Part shown: in pieces, positions 1 through 9,190 of the stretch
Layout: every line of letters begins with the position of its first letter
How positions within the stretch are numbered: the first letter of the stretch is position 1
DNA from: Ipomoea triloba
Lineage: Eukaryota > Streptophyta > Magnoliopsida > Solanales > Convolvulaceae
Assembly (NCBI RefSeq): GCF_003576645.1
Contig: NC_044923.1
Coordinates: 12,538,926-12,602,925 of the forward strand
Length of the DNA: 64,000 nt
Direction: 5' to 3'
Made by a program: the position numbers and the translations under genes
The notes under the pieces: model-generated
Database searches by the model: none
What the model was told of the DNA's origin: nothing
Seen by the model: the letters and a program-made list of their open reading frames with translations, nothing else

Positions 1-660
1 GAGGGGGCAATTTGTAGACACTGAAATTTTTATGGAATTAAATTGGTTATTAATATTGGACCGCATATTATTTGAACTTGTATATCAATTAATTAAATTA
101 ATTTGGGTTATGTTATTTGCCTAATTAATTTAATTATTTGATAAAGATTTAGTCAAATTATATATTATTATTTAAGATATTATAGTTGTAATAGGATCAT
201 GAACCTAGACATTATGGTGACTAAATACATTATGGATAACTCTTTATATTATCTCAAATATTTATTTATTAATTTTGAGATAATATCAAAGAGTTCTAGA
301 TGAGGTGGGAGTCTCTCATTCTCACCCCTATAAATAGAGGCATTCATTTCATTCTCAATCATCACTTGAAGCTCCACTTCTCTCTAGAGTAAAGATTTCA
401 GAAGTCATAAAGAAGCCATGCAGAAATACATACCGAAGCTCGGCGAAAGAGGATTGAAGATCAAAACAATTCAAGTGATCAAGTCAAGCTAAAGTGGGAA
501 TGAAGAACAAGCTGCATTCCGGAGGCCCTTCAGCCAAAGTTTCAAGTCAAGTTAACTAAGTGGAGAATCAGAGGATTTCCTTGATAGAGATTTTGTACCC
601 GCGCACCATTTAAAATTCAAATATATATATACTTTTCATATTTTCTTGTTAACACACACA
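1..660 (+). mobile_element. Polypurine tract and 3' LTR (or solo LTR) of an LTR retrotransposon
   Basis: The window opens with a purine-rich tract (GAGGGGGCAA, 1-10) followed at about 13 by TGTAGACACTG, the usual PPT/3'-LTR junction of plant LTR retrotransposons. A TATA box (CTATAAATAG, about 329-338) lies inside, as expected for the U3/R border. The LTR probably ends at the CA near 660 (ACACACA). The internal region lies before the window, so a full element and a solo LTR cannot be told apart. The end coordinate is approximate. Confidence 0.6.
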
Positions 661-759
661 ATTGTCCATTCATGGCCACACGCTACATTATTAATAGGCA
701 CACAATTATTTATATATATATGACTATTATACCTACAAAATGGTTTCTAATTCATGACA

Positions 760-1465
760 CCATCATGCCATTGTTCTTTAAATGCATAGTAGTTGGGTCA
801 ACTCCAAGTTGTAATTAGGCTGGCTCAAAATATTAACAACAATGGTATGTAGCATCGAAAGACACCATGTCTCCGTAGTGGTGGTAATTTTTCTTTGCTG
901 TTGGGTCAGCCCAAAACACCCTCCGAAGTTGGTCCTTCTCATCCACATTGTACTCAAACGTATACGTAGGAAATAATGTCTGTTTTTTTCTGTATTTGTC
1001 TATCACTGTTTGTGCATCAGCTTCCTCTAAGCGTGCGTGTACGTCTCTCATGCAATTTTTAAACTCTACACATGTCGTCCCAATATTAGGGAATCCTCCC
1101 GCCATTTCCTTGTATAGGTTGAACGCCTTTGATGTACCAATGTTTGCTTTCGCGCAGTTTGCTATGAAGGCGTGGTGGCCAATGTCTAGCTTACGGTTTA
1201 TCTTTAGGAATAACCTTCCCCGTGGTGAGCATAAATGGTGGTTATGTATTTCCTCTAATACATTCACTACATACTGGCTATCCTTCTGACGCTTAAGCCC
1301 ATATTTTGCCTTACATCCAACCCTATTTGAGAAAACTTCGCCTTGTCTTTTCCTCTTATATTCTTTGGTTTCCTTCAGATCTGCGCATTGTGTGCCCTTC
1401 TCGGGAACATAGCAAATACTTCACCCCAACGTCTCCGTCTCGATTCTTCCTCATGGTGCTACATC
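760..1465 (-). pseudogene. FAR1/FHY3-related (MULE-transposase-derived) gene fragment, degenerate
   Basis: The longest open stretch (1267 to 833, minus) reads through the end of a FAR1 DNA-binding domain (IHNHHL) into the start of a MULE transposase domain (RRVFWADP then MVSFDATY). Coding similarity extends upstream: VGCKAKYGLKR and an adjoining stretch sit in the same frame to about 1390, and KYLLCSREG, typical of the FAR1 domain, is in another frame near 1390-1465, so a frameshift is present. After FDATY the frame meets stops near 810 and 790. FAR1-family proteins are transposase-derived transcription factors. This copy lacks both an intact N-terminus and the rest of the MULE and SWIM domains. 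It may be a host-gene relic or a MULE transposase relic. Confidence 0.75.
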
Positions 1466-1746
1466 TAACATCAAAACCTACCACGACTGTGTACCGTTTG
1501 TATAACTAAACTCCTTGTTCAACCGTTTCGAACCGTTGACCAATGTGTGGTTTTATGGATTCGTCACATTCCGGTATATATTCTTCGTTCTCTATTTGCT
1601 AGATTTCCACCTCACATCCTTCAAATTAAGTTTGGGGGAAAAATTAGAATTATGTTTTCAAAATAGGCACATAATATATCAAACATTGGCAAACAGTATA
1701 TATAAGTGTGTAACACAATTTATCAATCATTCTTGTTAAAGTTTAT

Positions 1747-2215
1747 CAAACTTGAGTTTTTTCAATACCTTTACCTATAAAATTAACTACTAATATTCTT
1801 TTCTTATTTAGCAAAACTTTTTGCATATGTTTTTCAAACTGCCTTATACACATGGATTGGGCAACAAATGATGTTTTCCATACGAGGCACTCAATTCTCC
1901 AATATTGGGCACACACGTCGCTATATTTCGGCACACAACTGCACACATCCGATTTTTATAGCATCACACACGGTAAATTATGCCACAAATATGTCTATAT
2001 TAAAACTCGTAATATATGATGTATTTCAACTTCAATTTTTGTAATCCCTTTACCTACACAATTAACTAGTAATATTCTTTTAAATTTTAGCATAGGGCTG
2101 TGCGTATGTTTTCCAAACTTTCTTATAAACACGGTTTGGCCAACAAATACTATTTATTTCTATACGAGGCACACAATAATGGGCACACATTTCGCTATAT
2201 GTCGGCACACATCCG
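1747..2215. repeat. Diverged tandem duplication of about 285 bp
   Basis: The segment at about 1760-1945 (CCTTTACCTATAAAATTAAC, TACGAGGCACNCAAT, CGCTATATTTCGGCACACA) reappears at about 2045-2215 with many substitutions (CCTTTACCTACACAATTAAC, TACGAGGCACACAAT, CGCTATATGTCGGCACACA). No coding frame is shared. It lies on the 5' side of the FAR1-like fragment. The rest of 1466-2687 shows no gene. Confidence 0.6.
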
Positions 2216-2684
2216 TAATCACCAAATTATTCTACTAAACAGCACATTGTAATTTATGGAACTAAATACGTCTCTTTGTATTTTTTATTCATCACACGTA
2301 CCACTCAGATCTATTGCATGAATCACCATAGATTTAGGTTTGTTTGCGTAACTTACCGGTAATGTTTGCCATCCCAAATGGATGCTCAGAACCCATCCGC
2401 TCTACGCTCAAGTCGCACGAGCCGTTCTTTAGGAATGAAAGGCGATTCTAACATAATTGTACTTCAACTCCAACACTATGTTTGTTAATTAAAATCCTTC
2501 CTTAATTACGATTGGTATCAAATCTAATCTTTGCCCTCAATAATAATATTTATCCTTCATCTTCTTATTTTAGGCGTGATCTTCATTATTTATTTTGCAT
2601 GATCTTAGTCGTGCAATATATATGATTGAATGGATATGATTTGTCCTCATAGCCCTCTATTAATGGGTGTCCTCATGTGAATAA

Positions 2685-2687
<3 letters not shown>

Positions 2688-2728
<41 letters not shown>
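2688..2728. repeat. (AT)n microsatellite
   Basis: An uninterrupted TA dinucleotide run of about 40 bp. Confidence 0.95.
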
Positions 2729-2730
<2 letters not shown>

Positions 2731-2798
2731 TTAATATTAGTGGTTGTAATAATTCTGGTTTTAATTGGAATTGTTTGCTTTTGTATAGGAAAAATTTT

Positions 2799-3087
2799 GG
2801 TCCTGTTTGGTAAATGGCCGTTAGCTGATTGAGTTGGCTGTTTGGGTTAGAAAGTATGATTTGTTGATAACATTAGCTGATTGTAGAAAGTTGTTTGATA
2901 GATTAGCTGTTAGCTGATAGCTGTTTGGTATAATTTCTTTTCTCAAAAAGCTAATTGAAAATGCTGCTTTGAGTAGCCTTTTGAATTTTAGCATTTTAGA
3001 GTTACAAAAAACTTATTAACCAAACAACTAATAGTGGTCAAATAAGCCAAAATTGACTGATAGGCTGATTATTTACCAAACAGGGCC
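2799..3087. mobile_element. MITE with GG(T/C)CCTGTTTGGTAAAT termini (hAT-like)
   Basis: The left end GGTCCTGTTTGGTAAAT (2799-2815) and right end ATTTACCAAACAGGGCC (3071-3087) are inverted repeats with one mismatch. The interior carries sub-terminal TTAGCTGATTG motifs and no coding capacity. The length (289 bp) and termini fit the common plant hAT-type MITEs. I could not see a clean target-site duplication. Confidence 0.75.
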
Positions 3088-3411
3088 TTTAAGTTCTAAT
3101 AATATTAGGATGTTGTCGTATAATTGGAATTGATGTAATGTACTAAATGATGTTTAATCAAGCTTTGTACTTATTAGATAATGGTTGTGTAGTTTGGTAG
3201 CATTTCTATTTATTCAAGCAATATATTTGGTTCTTGCTCATGTTCATGTATTTGCAGTAGTATATTTTGGAACAAGAAAGAATGAGTCATTTTCATTGAA
3301 TTTTCATAAACAAGTTTGTCATAGCAATGCATTCCAAGTGTTCATAACACCATCATATTTAATAAAAGTCTGTCTGCTTCCAAAATATCATTCAAGTTGT
3401 CATAACAATAT

Positions 3412-3874
3412 AGAGTTTATTACCGAAATGGTCCCTCGACTATTGTGAAATTACCAATTTGGTCCTCGATAATTTTTCGTGCTCAATTAAGTTCATCGAC
3501 TTTGAAAACTTTAACCAATTTGGTCCTCCATTTATTTTGCCGTTAAACATCCGTTAAATCGGGACCAAATTGATAATTTTGTTATAGTCAAGGAACCAAA
3601 TTGGCGATTTTGCTATAGTCAAGGGACCAAATTGGTAATTAATTTTTCACTGAAATGGTCTCTTGACTATAGTAAAATTACCAATTTGGTCCCTTGACTA
3701 TAACAAAATTACCAATTTGGTCCCTTTTTTAATGGATGTTTAACGGCATAATAAACGGATGACCAAATTAGTTAAAATTTTCAAAGTCGAGGGACTTTAT
3801 TGGGTACAAAAAATTGTCGAGCACCAAATTGATAATTTCGCAATAGTCGAGGGACCATTTCGATAATAAACTCT
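3412..3874. mobile_element. Foldback MITE, 463 bp, with 8-bp target duplication AACAATAT
   Basis: The ends AGAGTTTATTACCGAAATGG and its near-perfect inverse are inverted repeats, and the whole element is a nested palindrome built from 'ACCAAATTGGTAATTT'-like modules. It is flanked by perfect 8-bp direct repeats AACAATAT at 3404-3411 and 3875-3882. This shows insertion and fixes the ends. There is no coding capacity. It fits Mutator-like or hAT-like non-autonomous elements. Confidence 0.85.
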
Positions 3875-4175
3875 AACAATATAAGAAGCATGAGTCAGTA
3901 GTCACATTTAACTACAAAATAACAAGTGTGTCTTGCTTTGAATCAGTCAATCTTGATGGGAGCATCAACACTAGTTGATTGGAACCTAGATTTTAACGTT
4001 TGGCTAACATATGTACAATATTTTCTACTCTTGACAGTAGCATACTTCTTTGATTTCAATGTTGGAGGCTTCTTTAATTTGCTTTCAAAATTTGAGCTGT
4101 CCTAATTGAAGCCTTCATTCCAGAACTTGTAATTGCAATTATAGTTTCTTTAGCCTTCTCAAAACAGCTGCCTAG

Positions 4176-4606
4176 CGAAAACATGGGTCACACTTGTGTG
4201 AGACCGTCCTTATTCGTGAGACGGGTCAGGTCGGGTCGCGGTACCATGCAAATGTCACACTTATATGCTCAAATATAACACTAATCAATAATACATTTTT
4301 TGTTACTTATTAGAGAAAAAGTAATACATTTTTCATAATAAGTAATGTTGACAAGTGCCCCTCACTTATAAGGGCAAATATAATACTTTTGTGGAAAAAT
4401 GTAATACTTTTAAATCGAAATGTAAAAGTATTGTATTTTCCCATAAAAGTATTACATTTACCCTTATAAGTAACAAAAATTTTATTTCTGATTAGTATTA
4501 CATTTGAACATATAAGTATGACATTTGTGCATAAAAGTGTTACATTTACATCTTGACCCGACCCGACCCGTCTCATGGTGAGACGATCTCACACAAGTTT
4601 TTGCCA
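4176..4606. mobile_element. MITE with 'cttgtgtgagaccgtc / gggtcgggtc' terminal inverted repeats
   Basis: The left arm (CTTGTGTGAGACCGTCC, then GAGACGGGTCAGGTCGGGTC) is inverted at the right (GACCCGACCCGACCCGTCTC, then GAGACGATCTCACACAAG). The similarity continues inward through ATGTCACACTTATATG. The interior is rich in AGTATTACATTT repeats. Partial copies of the same family occur at 7180-7230, 8283-8345 and, degenerate, near 11400. No gene lies in 3883-4175 or 4607-5050. Confidence 0.75.
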
Positions 4607-5054
4607 AACAATAAAGTCTGTTCTCTCTACCCTTTTCTGTTTTCTTGAAATAAAATAATAAAAATAATAAAACACCCAATTTTTAACAAAAAGATAATCA
4701 CACAAACCATAAATTTATTGACAAAAATAAAACCAGAGCATGTCTGATCTTCTCAACTTGTGATTCCTATCCTTTTTCTTCCTTTTTTTTTTCTCACTAA
4801 AGGGGCGGCTCTGAGTGTGATAGATTTCTAGGTGTTTTTTTCTTTTAAGAAGATAATATTGAAACAAAAATTTGCTGAATTTTCCAAACGAGATAAAGAC
4901 AAGAGGTTTTGTTTCCAAAAAAAAAAAAAAGAAATGTTATCCTTTTTAATTGGATAAGCTTTTTCTATCACATATTCTTACAAATTTTAAAACAGCAATT
5001 AATCTTATAATTTAAGTAAATAAGTCTTACTAAGTAATATTTGTATTTTGAGCC

Positions 5055-5134
5055 CCGGGGGGGGGGGGGGGGGGNNNNNNNNNNNNNNNNNNNNNNNNNN
5101 NNNNNNCCCGGGGGGGGGGGGGGGGGGGGGGGGG
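5055..5134. other. Assembly gap (32 N) bounded by poly-G homopolymers
   Basis: Ns occupy 5075-5106. On the left is CCCC followed by about 18 G, and on the right CCC followed by 25 G. A gap sandwiched between G runs suggests an unresolved homopolymer or artefactual sequence rather than a biological feature. Confidence 0.95.
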
Positions 5135-5239
5135 ATGAGGCAATTAAAAGTTGTGTGCTAAAATGGTGAAGATGCAATGTGTGAGTGTGAAAATAATAAG
5201 CAATTTAAAAGATATAAAATAAAATAGTAAAGAGAGCGA

Positions 5240-5540
5240 TAGAGTAGACTGATATTTTATAGTGGTTCGGCAACCTGCCTAATCCACTACTGAAGGACCC
5301 CTTCTTTAGGATTTCCTAATCCACTAATTTCCGGTCCGCTTCTTCTTGGTGGGCACCGCAACCAATCCCGACGAACAACCCTCGTCGATAAGCTTCGTAC
5401 CAAGACTAAACCTATAGTCTCTAAAGCACTAACAGGACACTGACGTAGGTAATTTAGCTTGTAGCATTTTCTCCAACTCATACAAATATCCACCTTTAAA
5501 TCTAGTGTCAACATTTTTCGTTCCTAAATTATGGAATCAA
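5240..5540. mobile_element. Possible LTR-retrotransposon fragment
   Basis: The segment beginning GTGGTTCGGCAACCTGCC, with alternating 'AATCCACTA' blocks, resembles copia-type LTR/UTR sequence that I recognise only by style. There is no RT or integrase motif. The stretch 5541-5880 shows nothing else. Confidence 0.25.
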
Positions 5541-5884
5541 CCAAATAAGAAACTAAAACAGTATCCTCTTCATGTGTCCACCTCCTTGCCTTTCCTTTTG
5601 AACTTCCTACGTCGGTGGTTGTCATAGTTGCTTTCTAAATTCAAAAGTTAATAGCACAAGATAAATAATTAAAATACATTAAAAACTTAACATTTGAAAA
5701 ACTTCAATGTATTGAGAATATAAATGGAGTTTTACATATAACAAACATCAAAGCTAATAATGTCACTCATTACATAATAACATAGTTCAAACACAATGAA
5801 AGAACAACCATAACTCTAAGGTTGCCTAGATGCTTGCCATTCATTGAACATTTGTGTTGCTAATTTAATGCGCCAATTTGTCTA

Positions 5885-6274
5885 AGCATCCGATGGCTCA
5901 ACTGTATTTATTACATTGTCTTGACTATGTTTGTTTACTCTTACAAACTCACTAAAAACATTCTCCAATGGATCGACACTCATAACTTGTCTAGTAAAGT
6001 TATAAAGTAAACAACATGCTATAATAATGCGACAATGTGTTCTTATCGGGTAATATGACGGACTTTTAAGAATAGCCCATCTCATTTTTAGTAATCCAAA
6101 ACACCTTTCAATCACATTGTGGGCAGCTGCATGTTTCATATTAAAATATTCTTCTGGACTTGTTGGTTGATAACATTGACGCCATTCATTTAGGTGATAC
6201 CTTTGGCCCCTAAATGGTGCTAAAAAGCCCTCAAAATTTGTATAACCCGCATCAACTAGATAATAACATCCTAT
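5885..6274 (-). pseudogene. PIF/Harbinger transposase (DDE_Tnp_4) C-terminal fragment
   Basis: The minus strand reads YYLVDAGYTNFEGFLAPF (about 6265-6212), then GQRYHLNEW, then MKHAAAHNVIERCFGLLKMRW (6139 downward), then CCLLYNFTRQ. The VDAGY and FLAPFRG blocks plus the ERCFGLLKMRW motif are hallmarks of plant Harbinger transposases; the Asp of VDAGY is one of the DDE residues. The open frame starts just after TTTATATAG, a plausible splice acceptor at 6275, so this may be a terminal exon. No upstream exon or first catalytic Asp was found in 6280-7180, so the copy looks 5'-truncated and non-autonomous. Confidence 0.8.
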
Positions 6275-6280
6275 ATATAA

Positions 6281-7179
6281 AGCACTAATTAAATAAGTGA
6301 CTTTATCATTTGAAAATATCTTACAACAAAATTTCAGAACTTAATTCTAGACAAGCTTTTCAGTTAAGTGTGTCAAACAGAGCTTTAATTTCAATGAGTT
6401 AGCTTATTAGCTACTAGCTAGCTTTTTAACTTCAGCTATTAACTTTTCAACTTTAAACTTTCAGTTAGTTTATAAATTACCTATCATAAGTAGTAGCGTT
6501 TCAAAATTAGTTATTAACTACTAATTTTTAAATTTTTAATTTTAAACTAGCTTATAAGTTAAGTATACGAAGCAAGAGTCATAGTGACACACTGCATGGA
6601 GTATAAAAACTAAATATATCAACACAATATATTTAAAAAGTCAACATATTTACCGATTTTTGTGGCGCAACAAAATTTCACGTGCATATTTGCAATTCCA
6701 AGCAGTACGATCGCACATGACCCTCAATTGTTAAGGGTCCAATTTTTTTTTTTAAATACTTTATATATAATTTAATATTTTTATATTTAATAAATATTTT
6801 TAGAATCTATATATTGATCTTATTTGTAAGTAAATATAAAATTTTAGAAGTAATTGATATCAAAATTTAGGTGCATAAATTTGTATTTAAATATGTGCAG
6901 AAATGTCACTAATTTTAAATTAAATTTTGAATTGTATTTTTTTTCTTTGTTGAATTTTATGCATTATATTTTGACCAAAAAATTTAGTTACTTTTTCACT
7001 TTTGTCATAGAATACAATAAGTTGAAGTCTATATGGATTTGGACTGAATTAGTTTAGTTATAGAGATTTTCTAGATCTTTTAGACTTAAATTTTTATATT
7101 TCATACATCTTTTTTGGATTATATTTTTTACTTTTATAAATAGATATCTCTTTGTACCATTATATTGAAATTCGACCCG
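6281..7179. other. AT-rich intergenic DNA, no gene recognised
   Basis: About 900 bp of very AT-rich sequence. It holds an unplaced 'TTAGCTACTAGCTAGCTT' stretch near 6400 and no credible ORF or RNA gene. Confidence 0.6.
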
Positions 7180-7230
7180 TCTCACGGATTGAGACTTGTG
7201 AGACGGTCTCACACAAATTTTTGTCAAAAC
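7180..7230. mobile_element. Terminal fragment of the 'tgtgagacggtctcacacaa' MITE family
   Basis: CGACCCGTCTCACGG then GAGACGGTCTCACACAAATT matches the right arm of the element at 4176-4606. I could not find the opposite end, so this is a truncated or diverged copy. Confidence 0.55.
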
Positions 7231-7872
7231 AAAAATAATAAAAGTCTAAATTAAACTATTAGACGGGACCCATATTTTTAATGTAACGACCCTGATGATT
7301 CCAAAGAGCCACGACCCATCCCACCCTCTCAACTCTCTTCTTCCATAACTCAATAATGTGTGATGTGAATAGGTATGAACTCACAGTACATAATTTGGCA
7401 TATATCCCATTATCAATTATTCACATAAACTACGCAGATGTCGGATGTCCAAAGGAGTTCACGTGCATTTGGTTTTGACTTTTGAGGCCCTTGCTTCCTT
7501 TGCATGGCTCAAACTATCTTCATCCCTAATTCCAAATTTTACTACATATACTCTAAAATTCTACTCCTTCACTTTAATTTACTTCATGATGTGTCAAACG
7601 ATGATGAAATAATTTCATCATGTGAATCTTAAAAAAAGCATCTACATAAAAAATTTGTAAGAAAAGGTAAAAATTGAGAGTAATAAATATGAGTCCATAT
7701 AGTATTTTCTTTTCTTGATATTGTGATGACCAATCGACTAGTAATTGTTTTTTTTTTTAAAAAAAAACTTGCTTTTCTCTATCATTCTATTAATCAGAAT
7801 AGAGCATGTTAATAAAGACAGAAATAGATATTACTTTTGTCATTAAAATCTCTATATAATATTTTTTTATAA

Positions 7873-7876
<4 letters not shown>

Positions 7877-7913
<37 letters not shown>

Positions 7914-8035
7914 TTCATATGAGAATTAGTTTTTAGGTGTGAAAGTGTGGCCGAATCCTCACTGTTGATTTGAAAGTAAGAATTAGACCACACCTAAATA
8001 CTAATTCTCATATGAAAACAAATCTATATATAGGA
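7877..8035. mobile_element. Short foldback element next to an (AT)n tract
   Basis: TTTGTTTTCATATGAGAATTAG with TAGGTGTG (7908-7941) is inverted at CACACCTAAATACTAATTCTC plus ATGAAAACAAAT (7990-8022). The arms are about 34 bp with one or two mismatches around a loop of about 50 bp. An (AT)n run (7877-7908) abuts the left arm and a shorter TATATATA the right. It is a foldback MITE or hairpin. The adjoining 7236-7876 is AT-rich with no gene. Confidence 0.65.
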
Positions 8036-8282
8036 TCACATAATGTGAATGAATACTTTAAGTAAAAAAATAAGATTAAATCTCAACTATACATCTAGTC
8101 TAAATTAACATCCTAAATTGAAGATTAATTAAAAATGTGCGGTGACATTATTATAATTTTGAATAAGTCAGATTGTTTTTTATCAGTTTTTGAGGCCCAA
8201 AATCCCAAAAACTAACAAATGGAGTTGCTCTAATGGTAATTATTAAATATAAGTAATATATAACAATTAATTAAAACTATAG

Positions 8283-8345
8283 ACAAAAAATTGTGTGAGA
8301 CCGTTTCACAGATCTTTGTCTGTGAGATAGTTCGCGCCAATATGA
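8283..8345. mobile_element. Left-end fragment of the 'tgtgtgagaccgt' MITE family
   Basis: GACAAAAAATTGTGTGAGACC, GTTTCACAG, then TGTGAGATAG is a diverged relative of the left arm at 4176. No matching right end is seen before the LTPG gene. Confidence 0.45.
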
Positions 8346-8498
8346 AAATGTAGTGTTTATATTGAAAATTATCCGTAAGAGCATTCCTGAAATTTTTTTG
8401 TGATTTTTGAGGAGTTTTTGTAAGTATGATTAGAAAATAGGATATGAGAGGAAAGAGAAAAAAAAAAGAAAAAGAAAAAAGAAAAATAATGAATTCTG

Positions 8499-8529
<31 letters not shown>

Positions 8530-8540
8530 AAAAAAAAAAA
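8499..8540. repeat. (CAA)n microsatellite with poly-A
   Basis: Nine to ten CAA units followed by a run of A. The flanking 8346-9190 otherwise holds no gene and is the upstream region of the LTPG gene. A TATATAAAG at about 8891 could be a TATA box about 300 bp before its ATG. Confidence 0.9.
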
Positions 8541-9190
8541 TTGCCTAAAAGTCAGAGTGCCCGTGGCGGGCGACCATTCTGACACGTCCCGACGAGCTTG
8601 ATGTTGAGCCTCAAATGCGCGAATGCACTGTTTTTTATTTTTTATCCTTCTCCTGTACAATTCTTAAATTTGCAGGAGAAAATTTTGTTCAAAATCTACG
8701 CTCTACATTAGTTGCTTTAGTTTTTAACATGTTTTTAGTCTGCAAAAAACTTCAAACAAACCTTTGGTATAGATGCTCTAAAATGGTCTACTTCGCCCCC
8801 TTTGTGTTTGTTAGACATTATTTCTTCGGGGTCATCATCTAATGAAGTTGTTATTTTTCAAAAAAAAAAAAAATGGTCTCATATAAGTTTTATATAAAGA
8901 TGAAAATTGCAATTTATTTATATTTGTTTTCAATTCAATTATCTTTAAACACATCCGAATAAATACGGCACCGCCACACACAGCTACCATTCGTCCATTC
9001 GCACTAGCGCCGCGTGTTCAATCTAATCATAATCACCCTTCATTGACTAATCCAAGTCCCAATTCCCAAACCAAAATATCCCCAACCACCTTACTCCATT
9101 CATTACAATATAACAACAAACTTCTAACTAACTACATACGATCTCCATATACTCCCTCATCAAGGAAACCAATAATTGAATTGAAGAAAA

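Noticed and set aside
948..1739. Plus-strand ORFs of 67-113 aa near 948-1739
   Set aside because: They are shadows of the minus-strand FAR1-like fragment or chance frames; no domain or codon pattern supports them.
5287..5514. Minus-strand ORF of 75 aa
   Set aside because: It lies in LTR-like sequence with no recognisable domain.
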